A stretch of DNA of 64,000 nucleotides, from assembly GCA_913778495.1 (NCBI GenBank), contig CAJYVD010000026.1, forward strand, positions 50,045-114,044. The letters are read 5' to 3'. This stretch comes from an uncultured Pantoea sp. (lineage in GTDB: Bacteria > Pseudomonadota > Gammaproteobacteria > Enterobacterales > Enterobacteriaceae). Position 1 is the first letter of the stretch, and every line of letters begins with the position of its first letter. The notes below the pieces were generated by a model. It was given only the letters and a program-made list of their open reading frames with translations, ran no database searches and was not told where the DNA came from. Shown piece by piece: positions 38,746-47,671 of this stretch. The position numbers were made by a program, and so were the translations under genes.

Positions 38746-40263
38746 TTACGGCGCCAGGCTGACGCCAGCCAGACGCACCAGGCCATCCGGCCACGGCGTA
38801 AAGCCCTGCAGTTTCTTCGTCATGCCAAAGATGCGCGGCTCAAAGTAGAGATAGGCAATCGGCATATCGGTTTGCAGTTGGCTCACCACCTGGGTGTAAA
38901 TGCCCTGGCGCGCGGCCCGATCGTTGGTCAGGCGCGCCGCGTTCAGCCAGTTATCCACCTGCGGATTGCTGTAATGGCCATCGTTCAGCGTGCCCTTGCT
39001 GTTGATAAAGGCGTAAATGCTGCCATCGGGATCGGGGCGTCCCGACCAGCCCGACAGGCTGAGCTGATAGTCGCCGCGCTGCTGCCGATCCAGCAGCGTG
39101 GCAAACTCGCTCATTTGCAGATTCAGGTTAAAGCCCGCTTCGCTCACCATCGCCTGAATCACCTGGCCTACCTGCTGTGCGGTCGGGTTATTGGTCACCA
39201 GCAGCGTCAGCGAGAGCGGCGTGGTCACGCCCGCCGCCTTGAGCAGCGCTTTGGCTTTCTCAACGTCACGGGCGCCTGGCGGCAGGGAGACGTGATAAGG
39301 GCTGACCGGCGAAAATGGCTGATTGGCGGGCGTGTATTGCCCTTCGAAAACCACCTGATTGAGCGCATCGCGATCGATCGCCAGCGAAAACGCTTCACGC
39401 ACCCGCGCGTCTTTCAGCGGGCTGTTGGCATCAACCTTACCGTTGTTGATGTTAAAGGTGATGCCCTGATAGCCGAGGCCGGTGACTTTCGCCAGCGCCA
39501 GCTTGCTGTCCTGCTCCACGGTTTTCACATCACTGGCCGCCACGCCTTCGGTGAGATCCAGATCGCCCGCCCGCAAATTCGCCAGCCGCACGGAAGCGTC
39601 CGGAATCGGCAGGAAAATCACTTTATCGAAGTGGTAATCGGCTTTGTTCCAGTACTGCTCGAAGCGCGTCAGCACAATGCGATCCTGCTGTACCCGGCTG
39701 GCAAACTTATAGGGACCAGAGCACACCGGATGAGCGGCAAAGTCCGCTTTTTTGGCCGCCTCGGGTGCCAGCATGGCGCCCGCCCGGTCGGTAAGCTGAC
39801 TGAGCAGCGCGGCATCGGCGTTTTTCAGATGCAGTTTGACCTGCAGCGGCCCCGTCACCTCGATGCTGGCGATGGAGGAAATTTCGCTTTTGCGCAGCGA
39901 ACCCGGCAGGGTCAGCGCACGTTCAAGGTTGAACTTCACCGCGTTGGCATCAAATTTTTCGCCGTCGTGGAAGGTCACGCCGTCGCGCAGGTCGAGCGTC
40001 AGGGTTTTCCCTTCGTCGCTCCAGGCCCAGCGGGTCGCGAGGCCGGGCACCACGTTGAGGTGGGCATCCACGTCCACCAGGCGATCGCACAGCGCGGCAA
40101 ACACAAACCGGCCGTAATAGGTGCGGGCCAGATGTGGATCGAGCATATCGGGATCGGCCCCGAGGCCAATACGGATCACGCTTTCGGCCTGGCTGTGCGC
40201 GCTGGCACCCAGTAACAGCAGGCCGCTCAGGGCGGTAAGTAACGAAACGCGGGCTTTTTTCAC
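38746..40263 (-). CDS. Peptide ABC transporter substrate-binding protein (family 5)
   Basis: Periplasmic receptor of 505 residues with a signal peptide (about residues 1-27, MKKARVSLLTALSGLLLLGASAHSQA). SBP_bac_5 features include IGLGADPDMLDPHLAR, TLDLRDGVTFHDGEKFDANAVKFNLER and PDASVRLANLRAGDLDL. The paired transporter and the downstream gamma-glutamyltransferase suggest gamma-glutamyl peptides such as glutathione or related compounds as ligand. It overlaps the upstream ATPase gene by 4 bases. Confidence 0.9.
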   Translation of the reverse strand: MKKARVSLLTALSGLLLLGASAHSQAESVIRIGLGADPDMLDPHLARTYYGRFVFAALCDRLVDVDAHLNVVPGLATRWAWSDEGKTLTLDLRDGVTFHDGEKFDANAVKFNLERALTLPGSLRKSEISSIASIEVTGPLQVKLHLKNADAALLSQLTDRAGAMLAPEAAKKADFAAHPVCSGPYKFASRVQQDRIVLTRFEQYWNKADYHFDKVIFLPIPDASVRLANLRAGDLDLTEGVAASDVKTVEQDSKLALAKVTGLGYQGITFNINNGKVDANSPLKDARVREAFSLAIDRDALNQVVFEGQYTPANQPFSPVSPYHVSLPPGARDVEKAKALLKAAGVTTPLSLTLLVTNNPTAQQVGQVIQAMVSEAGFNLNLQMSEFATLLDRQQRGDYQLSLSGWSGRPDPDGSIYAFINSKGTLNDGHYSNPQVDNWLNAARLTNDRAARQGIYTQVVSQLQTDMPIAYLYFEPRIFGMTKKLQGFTPWPDGLVRLAGVSLAP

Positions 40264-41338
40264 GGACAGATCTCCCCAGAAGAGGCACGTTGATGAACCG
40301 CCTGCTCAAACAGCGCGCGGCGACGTAAAAAGGCGTCTGACGGCGGCGCGATAACCATCACGCTGCGGTCACGGTTGATCTCCTGCCAGCGATGGCAGGC
40401 AATGCGCCGCCCGTTCTCCAGCACCTGCTGTATCGGTTCAAACTGGCGACAGTCGGCGGTGGCCCACGGGCAGCGGGTATGGAAACGGCAGCCAGCGGGC
40501 GGCTGGGCGGGATTGGGCAGATCGCCCTGCAGCATCGGCAGCGTGCGTTCCACGCCGGGCTGCATCTGCGGCGCGGAGGCGATCAGCGCTTGGGTATAAG
40601 GGTGCAGCGGCGCATCAAAAATATCGTCCACGCTCGCCACCTCAACGATTTGGCCGAGGTACATCACCGCCACGCGGTCGCTCATGTGGCGGATCACCGC
40701 CAGCCCGTGCGCCACGATAATCAGCGTCAGGCCAAACTGCTGCTTGAGATCTTCCAGCAGGTTGACCACCTGCGCCTGCACCGACACGTCCAGCGCTGAC
40801 ACCGGCTCGTCACCCAGCAGCAACCTCGGCTGCGAGGCAAGGGCGCGTGCGATGCCGATGCGCTGGCGCTGGCCACCGGAAAATTCGTGCGGATAGCGCG
40901 TGGCCCAGGCGTCGGGCAGGCCCACGGTGCGCAGGAGATCGGACACGCGCGCCCGGCGCGCCTCACGGCTGAGCGTCTCATGCAGCCACAGCGGCTCACC
41001 AATGATGTCCTGCACCGTCATGCGGGGATTGAGCGAGGCAAAGGGATCCTGAAAGATGATTTGTAATTCCCGACGCAGCGCGTTAAGGCGTGCGCCGCTG
41101 GCCGCCGTAATGCTTTCTCCCTGATACAGCACCTCACCCGCGCTGGCCTGCAACAGGCGCAGCAGCAGACGGCCCAACGTGGATTTGCCGGAGCCGGACT
41201 CGCCGACGATCGCGAGCGTTTCCCCCGGCATCACCGCGAGCGAGACGCGGTCAACGGCGGTGACGCCGCGATTACGCGTGAACAGGCGCGGCGGCCCGGC
41301 AAAGGTTTTACTTAAATCGCGGCATTCCAGAATCGGTT

Positions 41339-41342
<4 letters not shown>
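40260..41342 (-). CDS. Peptide ABC transporter ATPase (DppF-like)
   Basis: ATPase subunit of 360 residues. Walker [10 protein letters not shown], signature [15 protein letters not shown], Walker [13 protein letters not shown] and the C-terminal Cys-bearing oligopeptide extension (GCRFHTRCPWATADCRQFEP) are present. The last ~45 residues extend beyond usual DppF. It overlaps both neighbours by 4 bases (ATGA-type), so translation is coupled. Confidence 0.92.
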
Positions 41343-42330
<988 letters not shown>

Positions 42331-42334
<4 letters not shown>

Positions 42335-43053
42335 GGGCTTTCCTCCTTGGGGCTATGGAGCGCTTCCGTCATGGCCTGTTGCAGCGCCGTCAGGTGTTCG
42401 CGCATGGCGGCGGCGGCCTGCTCGGGCTGGCGCTGTGCAATGTGCTGCACCAGCCGCTGATGATGATGGTCATAGGCGTTGAGGCGCGCGGGCGTGCGCG
42501 CTTCATCACGCAGATGCTGCCAGGCGGGATCGCGACGCACGGCATCTACCGCGTCAAACAGGCCGAGCATCAGGCGATTACCGGCGGCCTCGGCGATAGC
42601 GCGGTGAAAGGCGCTGTCCCACAGCTCATGCTGATCGCCATCCTCAGCCGCGCTGATACCCTGCATGCGTTCCAGCAGCCGCTGCATCAGCGCGATTTGC
42701 TCTTTACTGGCGCGCAAGGCGGCGAGCTGCGCTAGCCCCGGCTCCAGTTGCAGGCGGGCCTCCATCACTTCCAGCAGATTCGACTGCTGCGGCAGGGCGT
42801 GCAGCATCAGCGGTTGCACCGGGGCGGCAGGGCCGACAAAGGTGCCTTTGCCTTGTTTACGCCAGATACGGCCTTCTTCTTCCAGCACGTCCAGCGCCCG
42901 ACGGATCTCGCGGCGGCCAACGCCAACGCGCTCCGCCAGTTCACGTTCGGTGGGGAGCGCACGGTCAGGCTGCTGCTCATGCTGCGCAATCAGCTGTCGT
43001 AGCTGCTCCAGCGCGGAGCTGGAGTTGCGGGCGTTATCAGGTGCGTCGCTCAT
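42331..43053 (-). CDS. GntR-family regulator, FadR subfamily
   Basis: Likely repressor of the peptide-transport/GGT operon, of which it is the first gene; 240 residues from ATG 43053. The winged helix-turn-helix lies at residues ~12-70 (RALPTERELAERVGVGRREIRRALDVLEEEGRIWRKQGKGTFVG). The FCD effector domain carries the metal-site pattern DSAFHRAIAEAAGN and HHHQRLVQHIAQRQ. It overlaps the next gene by 4 bases. An upstream in-frame Met at 43101 is less likely because the HTH family starts near MSDAP. Confidence 0.87.
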
Positions 43054-43353
43054 GCGGTATCGCCTGTTCACTCGTGCTGAAGGTTGGCTTACCGCCATCA
43101 TGAGGCGGCAAGGGGATAATCCGATCAGGCAAGAAGCGAACCAATTTTGAATTGGTTCAGCGCGGGCAGGCGCGATACATCCGTTAACAATTTGAAAAAA
43201 CGTGAGAAATTATTTTTCTTCCCAAGCCAAAGGCGAGACGCGCGTCAGTGGGCTGCGCCAGCGTGGTGCGCCGCTGCTGCATAAATGTGCAGCGCGCCGC
43301 GTCCGCATCCGCACCTCCAGCGGCTTTTAGCGTGATTTCAGCGAGATAGCAGG

Positions 43354-43370
43354 TTGGCATCCATTTTGAA
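43354..43370 (+). promoter_or_regulatory. Candidate sigma-54-like promoter for the guanidine operon
   Basis: TTGGCATCCATTTTGAA resembles TTGGCAC-N4-TTGCA, with GG at -24 intact but GA instead of GC at -12. It lies about 70 bases before the riboswitch, suitable for a nitrogen-controlled leader. The -12 mismatch makes it weak. Confidence 0.25.
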
Positions 43371-43426
43371 TGGCATTACGCAGATGCAGGAGCGATAGCG
43401 GGCAACCGGGTCGCCAGACAATTTGC

Positions 43427-43519
43427 AATGGGTCACTAGGGTTCCGATCGCGAGATGCTGGTCCGAGAGTGACCGACCGTCCTCTGACGGTTACACGGCG
43501 GGAAAAAAGCCCGGGAGGA
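43427..43519 (+). promoter_or_regulatory. Guanidine-I riboswitch (ykkC aptamer)
   Basis: The conserved ykkC core is readable: CTAGGGTTCCG at 43436-43446, CTGGTCCGAGAG at 43458-43469 and ACACGGCGGG through AAAGCCCGGGAGG (43493-43518). The helix GGTCAC (43431-43436) / GTGACC (43469-43474) closes the first arm, and CGTC/GACG forms the second hairpin. This class binds guanidinium and turns genes on. It leads a guanidine-degradation operon and runs into a terminator that overlaps its 3' end. The start codon follows at 43580. Confidence 0.95.
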
Positions 43520-43556
43520 ACGCGAGAATCTTGCTCGCCGCCTCCTGCTTTTTTGT
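43514..43556 (+). terminator. Riboswitch expression platform: intrinsic terminator
   Basis: GGAGG (43514-43518) pairs CCTCC (43541-43545) and GCGAG (43522-43526) pairs CTCGC (43534-43538), followed by TGCTTTTTTG. The GGAGG strand is also the 3' edge of the aptamer (CCCGGGAGG), so ligand binding should prevent this hairpin and allow read-through. Confidence 0.9.
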
Positions 43557-43579
43557 TCGTTAACGCCAGAGGAATCATC

Positions 43580-44638
43580 ATGTTCAAAGCCTGCCTTCGC
43601 CTGCTGTTGCTGTGCAGCGTCGCGTTATTCAGCGTCAACACGCTCGCCGCGGATAAACCTGCTTTTAAGATCTGCTGGTCGATTTACGCGGGCTGGATGC
43701 CGTGGGACTACGCGCAGCAGAGCGGTATCATCAAAAAATGGGCCGACAAATACGGCATCTCCATTCAATTTGTGCAGGTCAATGACTATATCGAGTCAGT
43801 GAACCAGTACACCGCCGGCGGATTCGACGGCTGCACCATGACCAACATGGATGCGCTGACCATTCCCGCCACCGGCGGCGTTGACAGCACCGCGCTTATC
43901 GTCGGCGACTACTCCAACGGCAACGACGGCATTTTGCTCAAAGGGGCCGGCAACGTCGCGTCACTGAAAGGCAAGCCGATTAACCTGGTGGAACTCTCGG
44001 TCTCACACTACCTGCTGGCGCGCGCGCTGGAAAAATCTGGCATGAGTGAGAAAGACGTGAAGGTGGTGAACACCGCCGACGCCGATCTGGTGGCGGCCTT
44101 TGGCACTCAGGATGTGCACGCCATCGTCACCTGGAACCCGCTGCTGGCCGAGGCGGAAAAACAACCGGACAGTCACCTCATTTTCTCCTCGGCGCAAATT
44201 CCTGGCGAAATCCTCGATCTGCTGGTGGTGAACACCGCCACGCTCAACAAATACCCGCAGCTGGGCAAAGCGTTGACCGGTGCCTGGTATGAAACGCTGC
44301 AAACGATGTCGGGCAACAGTGACCGCGCCAAAGCGGCGCGCAGCCAAATGGCCCAGGCCTCCGGCACCGATCTGGCGGGGTTCGATCAGCAGATTGCGGC
44401 TACCCACCTGTTTAGCGATGCCAAAACCACGCTCGGTTTTATCGACAGCCCGCAGCTCAAGGCCACCATGCAGATGGTCGCCGAGTTCTCCTTTAAGCAC
44501 GGTTTGCTGGGTGAGGGCGCGCCCAACGCCGACGCCGTGGGCGTCTCGACGCCTGCCGGGAACTGGGGCGACGCCAATAACCTCAAACTGCGCTTCACCG
44601 ACGCTTACACCAAAATGGCCGCCGCGGGGCAGCTGTAA
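43580..44638 (+). CDS. ABC transporter substrate-binding protein (guanidine/urea-carboxylase-associated)
   Basis: Periplasmic receptor of 352 residues, NMT1/TauA-like fold. From ATG 43580 (AGAGGAATC ribosome site) a signal peptide covers residues 1-23 (cleavage after TLA). Features such as WSIYAGWMPWDYAQQSGIIKKWADKYG and GFDGCTMTNMDALTIPA match the 'putative urea ABC transporter' receptors that accompany urea/guanidine carboxylase. First gene behind the guanidine-I riboswitch. Its ligand is inferred to be guanidine or a guanidino compound. Confidence 0.88.
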   Translation: MFKACLRLLLLCSVALFSVNTLAADKPAFKICWSIYAGWMPWDYAQQSGIIKKWADKYGISIQFVQVNDYIESVNQYTAGGFDGCTMTNMDALTIPATGGVDSTALIVGDYSNGNDGILLKGAGNVASLKGKPINLVELSVSHYLLARALEKSGMSEKDVKVVNTADADLVAAFGTQDVHAIVTWNPLLAEAEKQPDSHLIFSSAQIPGEILDLLVVNTATLNKYPQLGKALTGAWYETLQTMSGNSDRAKAARSQMAQASGTDLAGFDQQIAATHLFSDAKTTLGFIDSPQLKATMQMVAEFSFKHGLLGEGAPNADAVGVSTPAGNWGDANNLKLRFTDAYTKMAAAGQL

Positions 44639-44652
44639 CGGAGGCGAGTCCG

Positions 44653-45465
44653 ATGCGTAAATTGATTAATGCCCAACCGGTGGCGTCGAGCAGGCTGCTG
44701 CTGGGGATCTTGCCGCTGGCGGCGCTGCTGCTGATCTACCTGTTCGCGTCGGACGCACGTCTCAGCGTGAACGCGGCGGACAAGCTGCTGCCGGGCTTTA
44801 ACGCCATGGGCGATGCCATCAGCCGCATGGCGTTTCAACCCAGCCCGCGCACCGGGGAGTATCTGCTGTGGAGCGATACCGCCGCCAGTCTGCTGCGGTT
44901 ACTCAGCGGGGTGCTTATTAGCGCGGTGCTGGCGCTGGCCATTGGCCTGTTCACCGGCGCACTGCCGGTGGTGCGTGCGGTGCTGGCGCCGCTGGTCACG
45001 CTGTTTGCGCTGGTGCCGCCGCTGGCGATTCTGCCGATCCTGTTTATCTGTTTTGGGCTGGGCGAAGTGTCGAAAGTGGTGCTGATTATCGTCGGCATCA
45101 CGCCGCTGATTGCGCGCGATCTTCAGCTCCAGGTGGAGAAAATCCCGCGCGAGCAGCTGGTGAAAGCGCAAACCCTCGGCGCCCACAGCGCGCAGATTTT
45201 ATGGCGGGTGATCCTGCCGCAGCTGATGCCGCGGCTGTTTGACGCAGTGCGTCTGTCGCTGGCCTCGGCCTGGCTGTTTCTCATTGCCGCAGAAGCCATC
45301 GCCGCCACTGAAGGGCTTGGCTACCGCATCTTTCTGATGCGCCGCTATCTGGCGATGGACGTCATTCTGCCTTACGTGGCGTGGATCGCGCTGCTGGCCT
45401 TCATGCTCGACCTGCTGCTGCGGCTGATAAGCCGCCGCTGCTGGCCGTGGTATCACGCACAATAA
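44653..45465 (+). CDS. ABC transporter permease (guanidine operon)
   Basis: Inner-membrane permease of 270 residues, SsuC/TauC type. About six helices are visible; the EAA loop reads VKAQTLGAHSAQILWRVILPQLMPRLFDAV (about 175-204). It is 14 bp after the receptor gene and 10 bp before the ATPase gene, forming a three-component importer. Confidence 0.88.
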   Translation: MRKLINAQPVASSRLLLGILPLAALLLIYLFASDARLSVNAADKLLPGFNAMGDAISRMAFQPSPRTGEYLLWSDTAASLLRLLSGVLISAVLALAIGLFTGALPVVRAVLAPLVTLFALVPPLAILPILFICFGLGEVSKVVLIIVGITPLIARDLQLQVEKIPREQLVKAQTLGAHSAQILWRVILPQLMPRLFDAVRLSLASAWLFLIAAEAIAATEGLGYRIFLMRRYLAMDVILPYVAWIALLAFMLDLLLRLISRRCWPWYHAQ

Positions 45466-45475
45466 GGAACCAGCT

Positions 45476-46237
45476 ATGCCCCTGCTGCAACTGAAAAATC
45501 TGGAAAAACATTACGGCGATCAGGTGGTGCTGGAGCGGCTCACGCTGAACGTTGAAGAGGGGGAGTTTGTGGCGATTGTCGGTGCCTCCGGCTGCGGCAA
45601 AACCACCTTCCTGAATATGCTGCTGGGCACCGAGTCGCCCAGCAAAGGCGCGCTGTTGCTGGACGGCGCGCCCATCCGCGATGAGCCGGATGCGCAGCGC
45701 GGCGTGGTGTTTCAGCGCTACTCGGTGTTTCCCCATCTCACGGTGCTGGGCAATGTGATGCTGGCGGAGGAGTTCACGGCGGCGCGCTGGCTGGGCCGCG
45801 TTTGGGGCCGCAAGCGGCAGGCCATTCGCCAGCGCGCGCAGGCGATGCTGGCGCAGGTGGGGCTGGAACACGCGCAAAGCAAATACCCTCATCAGCTTTC
45901 CGGCGGGATGCAGCAGCGGCTGGCGCTGGCACAGGCACTGATGAAGCAGCCGCGCATTCTGCTACTGGATGAGCCGTTTGGTGCGCTCGACCCCGGTATT
46001 CGCGGCGAGATGCATCAGCTGATCACTACGCTTTGGCAGCAGCACAAGCTCACCATTTTTATGATCACCCACGACCTGAAAGAGGGATTCAGCCTCGCGT
46101 CACGCCTGCTGGTGTTCGACAAGCTGCGTCACGATCCGCATGCCCCGCACGCCTGGGGCGCCACCATCACTTACGACCTGCCGCTGGATCGCACACTGCC
46201 CGAAACGGTGCTGCGCGCCGCGTCGCAGGTGGCCTGA
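45476..46237 (+). CDS. ABC transporter ATPase (guanidine operon)
   Basis: Cytoplasmic ATPase of 253 residues, nitrate/sulfonate/taurine class. Walker A is GASGCGKTT (about residues 36-44), the signature LSGGMQQRLALAQAL, and Walker B ILLLDEPFGALD, with the switch His in FMITHDLKEG. The arrangement receptor-permease-ATPase is complete. Confidence 0.92.
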   Translation: MPLLQLKNLEKHYGDQVVLERLTLNVEEGEFVAIVGASGCGKTTFLNMLLGTESPSKGALLLDGAPIRDEPDAQRGVVFQRYSVFPHLTVLGNVMLAEEFTAARWLGRVWGRKRQAIRQRAQAMLAQVGLEHAQSKYPHQLSGGMQQRLALAQALMKQPRILLLDEPFGALDPGIRGEMHQLITTLWQQHKLTIFMITHDLKEGFSLASRLLVFDKLRHDPHAPHAWGATITYDLPLDRTLPETVLRAASQVA

Positions 46238-46248
46238 AGGAGAACGCA

Positions 46249-46956
46249 ATGCAAAGCTATCAAACCCTGCTGCCCGCAGGATCGCACTGGTCATTTGTGA
46301 TGCGCAGCGGTACCGCGCTCACGCTGACCGATGTGCAGGGCGGTGCCAACGTTGGCATGCTGTTTTACAACCCGGAGAACCTGCTGGAGCGCTATAACGC
46401 GCCCGATACCCTAAAGTGCCAGCACACGTTTCGCCTCACGGCGGGCCACTGCCTCTATTCCGACATGGGCCGCATTTTTTGTGGCATTGAGCACGACAGT
46501 TTCGGCTGGCACGAGAGCGTCTGCGGTACGCTGAATGCGGCGCAGACGGCTGAACGCTTCGGAGAGCGCCGCTATCAACAGGCGCGCAATGAACGCCATC
46601 AGAACGGCTACGACAGTTTTCTCATTGAGCTGGCGAAATATGGGTTAGGCCAGCGCGACGTGGCGGCATGTCTCAATCTGTTTGCCCAGGTTCGCGCCGA
46701 CGATAACGGCCATTTACAGCGTGAACGGCAGGGCGCCGCCGGGGCCGAGGTGCGGCTGCGTTTTGCCATGGATACGCTGGTGGTGCTGCATACGTGCCCC
46801 CATCCGCTGACCCCCGCGGGCGACTATCCGCGCGCGCCGATGCAGCTCACGCTGGATGCGCGACGTGCTCCGCTCTCTGCGGCGTGCCTGACGCGCGCGG
46901 AAAACCAGCGCGGCTTGCGCAATAACGTGCTCTACCAACTGCAGGAGGAGGCGTGA
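46249..46956 (+). CDS. DUF1989 protein UAAP1, carboxyguanidine deiminase-type subunit
   Basis: Urea-amidolyase-associated protein 1 family, 235 residues. In guanidine-degrading bacteria the two DUF1989 proteins (CgdA/CgdB) form the enzyme that converts carboxyguanidine to allophanate. The start at 46249 follows AAGGAGAAC; the frame is open upstream but overlaps the ATPase gene. Candidate metal ligands are in [16 protein letters not shown] (about residues 80-95) and the Cys of [11 protein letters not shown]. Its stop overlaps the next start (TGATG). Which of CgdA or CgdB it is cannot be told by eye. Confidence 0.85.
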   Translation: MQSYQTLLPAGSHWSFVMRSGTALTLTDVQGGANVGMLFYNPENLLERYNAPDTLKCQHTFRLTAGHCLYSDMGRIFCGIEHDSFGWHESVCGTLNAAQTAERFGERRYQQARNERHQNGYDSFLIELAKYGLGQRDVAACLNLFAQVRADDNGHLQRERQGAAGAEVRLRFAMDTLVVLHTCPHPLTPAGDYPRAPMQLTLDARRAPLSAACLTRAENQRGLRNNVLYQLQEEA

Positions 46957-47591
46957 TGATCAAAGCAAGTGCTTTACAGCCCGCGCAGGCGTCTTTGCAC
47001 CAGCAGATTGACGCCGGTGATTACTGGCTGCACCGCATCGCCGCCGGGCAGACGCTGCGCATCACCGATCTGGAGGGCAATCAGGCTGCCGATACGCTGT
47101 TCTTCAACGCGGACGACACCGCCGAGCGTTACAGCCTGAGCGACACGCTGCGCGCGCAGCACAACGTCTTTTTGACGGCGGGCAGCGTGCTGCGCTCTAA
47201 CCGCGATCGCGCCATGTTGACCCTGACCGCCGATACCTGCGGTCGCCACGATACGCTGGGCGGCGCCTGCTCGTGCGAGAGCAACACGGTACGCTATGAC
47301 CTGGAAAAACGGGCGATGCATTCATGCCGCGACAGCTGGATGCTGGCGGTGGCGCAGCACCCGCAATATGGCCTTACGCGCCGTGACATCACCCATAACA
47401 TCAATTTTTTTATGAACGTGCCGGTGACGCACGACGGCGGCCTGCAGTTTGCCGACGGTATCTCCGCGCCGGGTAAATACGTGGAGATGGTGGCAGAGAT
47501 GAACGTGCTGGTGCTGATCTCTAACTGCCCTCAGCTCAACAACCCGTGTAACGGTTATAACCCCACGCCGATTTTAGTCAGCGTCTGGTAA
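46956..47591 (+). CDS. DUF1989 protein UAAP2, carboxyguanidine deiminase-type subunit
   Basis: Urea-amidolyase-associated protein 2 family, 211 residues, paralogous to the preceding gene. [38 protein letters not shown] and the C-terminal [23 protein letters not shown] are diagnostic. Cys/His residues in [15 protein letters not shown] are likely metal ligands. ATG 46956 lies after GGAGGAGGC and overlaps the upstream stop; a GTG one codon earlier is possible. Together with UAAP1 it is predicted to form a heteromeric deiminase. Confidence 0.87.
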   Translation: MIKASALQPAQASLHQQIDAGDYWLHRIAAGQTLRITDLEGNQAADTLFFNADDTAERYSLSDTLRAQHNVFLTAGSVLRSNRDRAMLTLTADTCGRHDTLGGACSCESNTVRYDLEKRAMHSCRDSWMLAVAQHPQYGLTRRDITHNINFFMNVPVTHDGGLQFADGISAPGKYVEMVAEMNVLVLISNCPQLNNPCNGYNPTPILVSVW

Positions 47592-47602
47592 TGCAGTGAC
47601 GC

Positions 47603-47651
47603 AACGGGACGACCCGTTACCCGCCGTCATGTTCCGCGCAGGACGACCTGC
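47603..47651 (+). promoter_or_regulatory. Guanidine-II riboswitch (mini-ykkC), two ACGA hairpins
   Basis: Hairpin P1 is AACGGG (47603-47608) - ACGA - CCCGTT (47613-47618). Hairpin P2 is GCAGG (47638-47642) - ACGA - CCTGC (47647-47651). A 19-nt linker joins them. Two stems capped by ACGR tetraloops is the defining mini-ykkC architecture, in which guanidine lets the loops kiss. The element ends 20 nt before the carboxylase start, over the region holding its ribosome site, so translational control is expected. Confidence 0.88.
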
Positions 47652-47671
47652 CGCAACGAGAGTATTTCGTC

